The notes below the pieces were generated by a model. That model was not told the DNA's origin and ran no database searches. It saw only the letters and a program-made list of their open reading frames with translations. A program made the translations under genes and the position numbers. From contig NZ_VSRV01000001.1 of NCBI RefSeq assembly GCF_008122525.1, forward strand, positions 2,480,001-2,544,000: a DNA stretch of 64,000 nt, given 5' to 3'. This stretch comes from Marinomonas sp. IMCC 4694 (lineage in GTDB: Bacteria; Pseudomonadota; Gammaproteobacteria; Pseudomonadales; Marinomonadaceae). Shown one piece after another: positions 62,944 through 64,000 of the stretch (positions within the stretch are counted from its first letter, which is position 1; each line of letters begins with the position of its first letter).

Positions 62944-64000
62944 GAGTTCCTCCACCAACAAGACGCGTCGAACCATAAAACAACAGCAAACATAGGCTAA
63001 TCAACACCACAGCAACACACGCCCCTTCTTCGAGCCGATACGCGCCGATCAACTGAAATAAGTACAAAGGTAACGACACCAAACCTTGACTACCAAACAG
63101 CGCGATCACTCCCATGTCGCCCAACGACAATAACAGCGCATACCCCAAAGCTTGCGCGACACCCATGCGGATAAGTGGCCATTCCAATCGCCAACGCGCC
63201 CAAGACCGCACCCCCAAACTCACATACAAATGACGAAAGCGCTTTTCTTGCTGATACATCACCGGCATGAGAGCTCGCAAAACAAACGGCAGCGCCATCA
63301 CCGCATTCACCCACACCACAATCCAATAGCTTGACGGCAACCCCCAGCCTAAATCCCGCAAAAGCAAAAATAAACCGGTCGCAATCACCAGCCCTGGCAC
63401 CATCAAAATCATGTTACCAAGGTGCTCTATCTTGGTAGGCAACTTAGAAAGATAGGCTCGATCCATGCAAAACCGCGCCAATACAGCAAAGCACACCCCA
63501 AGCAACACACTAATGAAAGCCGCTGGCAAAGCGATTTTCAATGAGACGAATACCGCGTTCCATAACACCAAAGACCGCACCGTTTCTAAAAATACAGGCG
63601 AAAAAATCGGATCAAAAATCGCCAAAAAAGGCGGAATCACTAGAATAAAAGCACACAACAATGCGACAGCATCCCCCCCTTTTGCCCAATTAGAATCTCG
63701 TACAAGGTAATGGGAATCCGTCACCAAACTGGCGTCTTGTCGATTGATCGGTGCCATTCGATACACTAGCAACGCAAAAGCGCTGCAAATCAGTACTTGT
63801 AGCAGGGCTAAAAAACTGGCCTTGTTGAGGTCAAATTCAAAACGAAGCGCCTGATAAATGGCGACTTCTAAGGTGCTCGACTTAGGTCCACCCCCCAAAC
63901 TCAACACCACAGCAAAACTGGAAAAGCACAGCATAAAAATCAGTACAAACGCGCCCGGCAACGTTTTTTTAATGTAATGCCATTCAATCCATCGAAACGC
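62930..64000 (-). CDS. thiP: thiamine ABC transporter permease ThiP (5' end cut by window)
   Basis: 357 codons are visible, open to the window edge; ThiP proteins are normally about 535 residues, so about 180 are missing. The end resembles ThiP: KTLPGAFVLIFMLCFSSFAVVLSLGGGPKSSTLEVAIYQALRFEFD marks the middle, then a second permease half with PGLVIATGLFLLLRDLG and ALLLSLGDMGVIALFGSQGLVSLPLYLFQLIGAYR. Two-domain permeases of this type carry two sets of six helices. Confidence 0.9.
   Translation of the reverse strand, partial: AFRWIEWHYIKKTLPGAFVLIFMLCFSSFAVVLSLGGGPKSSTLEVAIYQALRFEFDLNKASFLALLQVLICSAFALLVYRMAPINRQDASLVTDSHYLVRDSNWAKGGDAVALLCAFILVIPPFLAIFDPIFSPVFLETVRSLVLWNAVFVSLKIALPAAFISVLLGVCFAVLARFCMDRAYLSKLPTKIEHLGNMILMVPGLVIATGLFLLLRDLGWGLPSSYWIVVWVNAVMALPFVLRALMPVMYQQEKRFRHLYVSLGVRSWARWRLEWPLIRMGVAQALGYALLLSLGDMGVIALFGSQGLVSLPLYLFQLIGAYRLEEGACVAVVLISLCLLLFYGSTRLVGGGTRVKH

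Overview
The window looks like a chromosome segment of a marine gammaproteobacterium of the Oceanospirillales, most like Marinomonas. This is inferred from synteny and protein character: a recC-recB-recD block, rpsF-rpsR-DUF2232-rplI-dnaB, a complete ccmA-I cytochrome c maturation operon next to zipA-ligA, and a Pseudomonas/Marinomonas-type fliK/flhB-like, DUF2802, cheW, parP, parC, motD string. No species name can be proven from this sequence alone. Nearly all genes are housekeeping. There is no phage, integron, CRISPR array or toxin-antitoxin pair. Layout: (1) 1-11 kb, minus strand: a Tim44-like membrane protein (cut by the window edge), trpS, and the RecBCD operon. (2) 11-18.7 kb: tRNA-Ala, an EAL-HDOD protein, tRNA-Leu, an acyl-CoA thioesterase, two LysR regulators plus a YaeR-type VOC protein, grxD, argF and metR. 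(3) 18.7-31.3 kb: an RstAB-like two-component system, DUF1499, rluB, yciO, rnm, yciI, a SelW-like protein, a periplasmic cyclophilin overlapping mnmC, cysE, yheU and ligA. (4) 31.4-39.3 kb, minus strand: ccmABCDEFGHI followed by zipA. (5) 39.4-47.1 kb: motility and chemotaxis leftovers. These are a fliK-like gene, an flhB-like gene, DUF2802, cheW, a CheW-domain protein with a long Glu-Pro repeat, a ParA/ParC-like ATPase and a beheaded motD, then a complete IS66-family element, a 19-codon stub of an FlrB/FleS-like gene and a FleQ-like regulator with no AAA+ domain. (6) 47.2-53.9 kb: biotin synthesis, with bioBFHCD on the minus strand and comF-bioA on the plus strand, around a recognisable BirA operator. 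(7) 54-64 kb: an Aer-like chemoreceptor, dnaB, rplI, DUF2232, rpsR, rpsF, a MipA/OmpV porin-like protein, two EamA exporters, thiQ and part of thiP. The most notable observation is at the IS66 element (44288-46537). Its two ends abut two different flagellar genes, motD on one side and an flrB-like gene start on the other, and the 8-bp flanks do not match. In related bacteria these two genes are the far ends of one long flagellar/chemotaxis cluster. The junction therefore looks like the scar of an IS-mediated deletion or rearrangement of the main motility cluster. Other points of interest are a three-way-junction RNA fold in the tail of the IS, a BirA operator lying inside the first codons of comF, a structured rpsF leader, a hexanucleotide microsatellite coding for (Glu-Pro)n, and a terminator-like hairpin just upstream of ligA.
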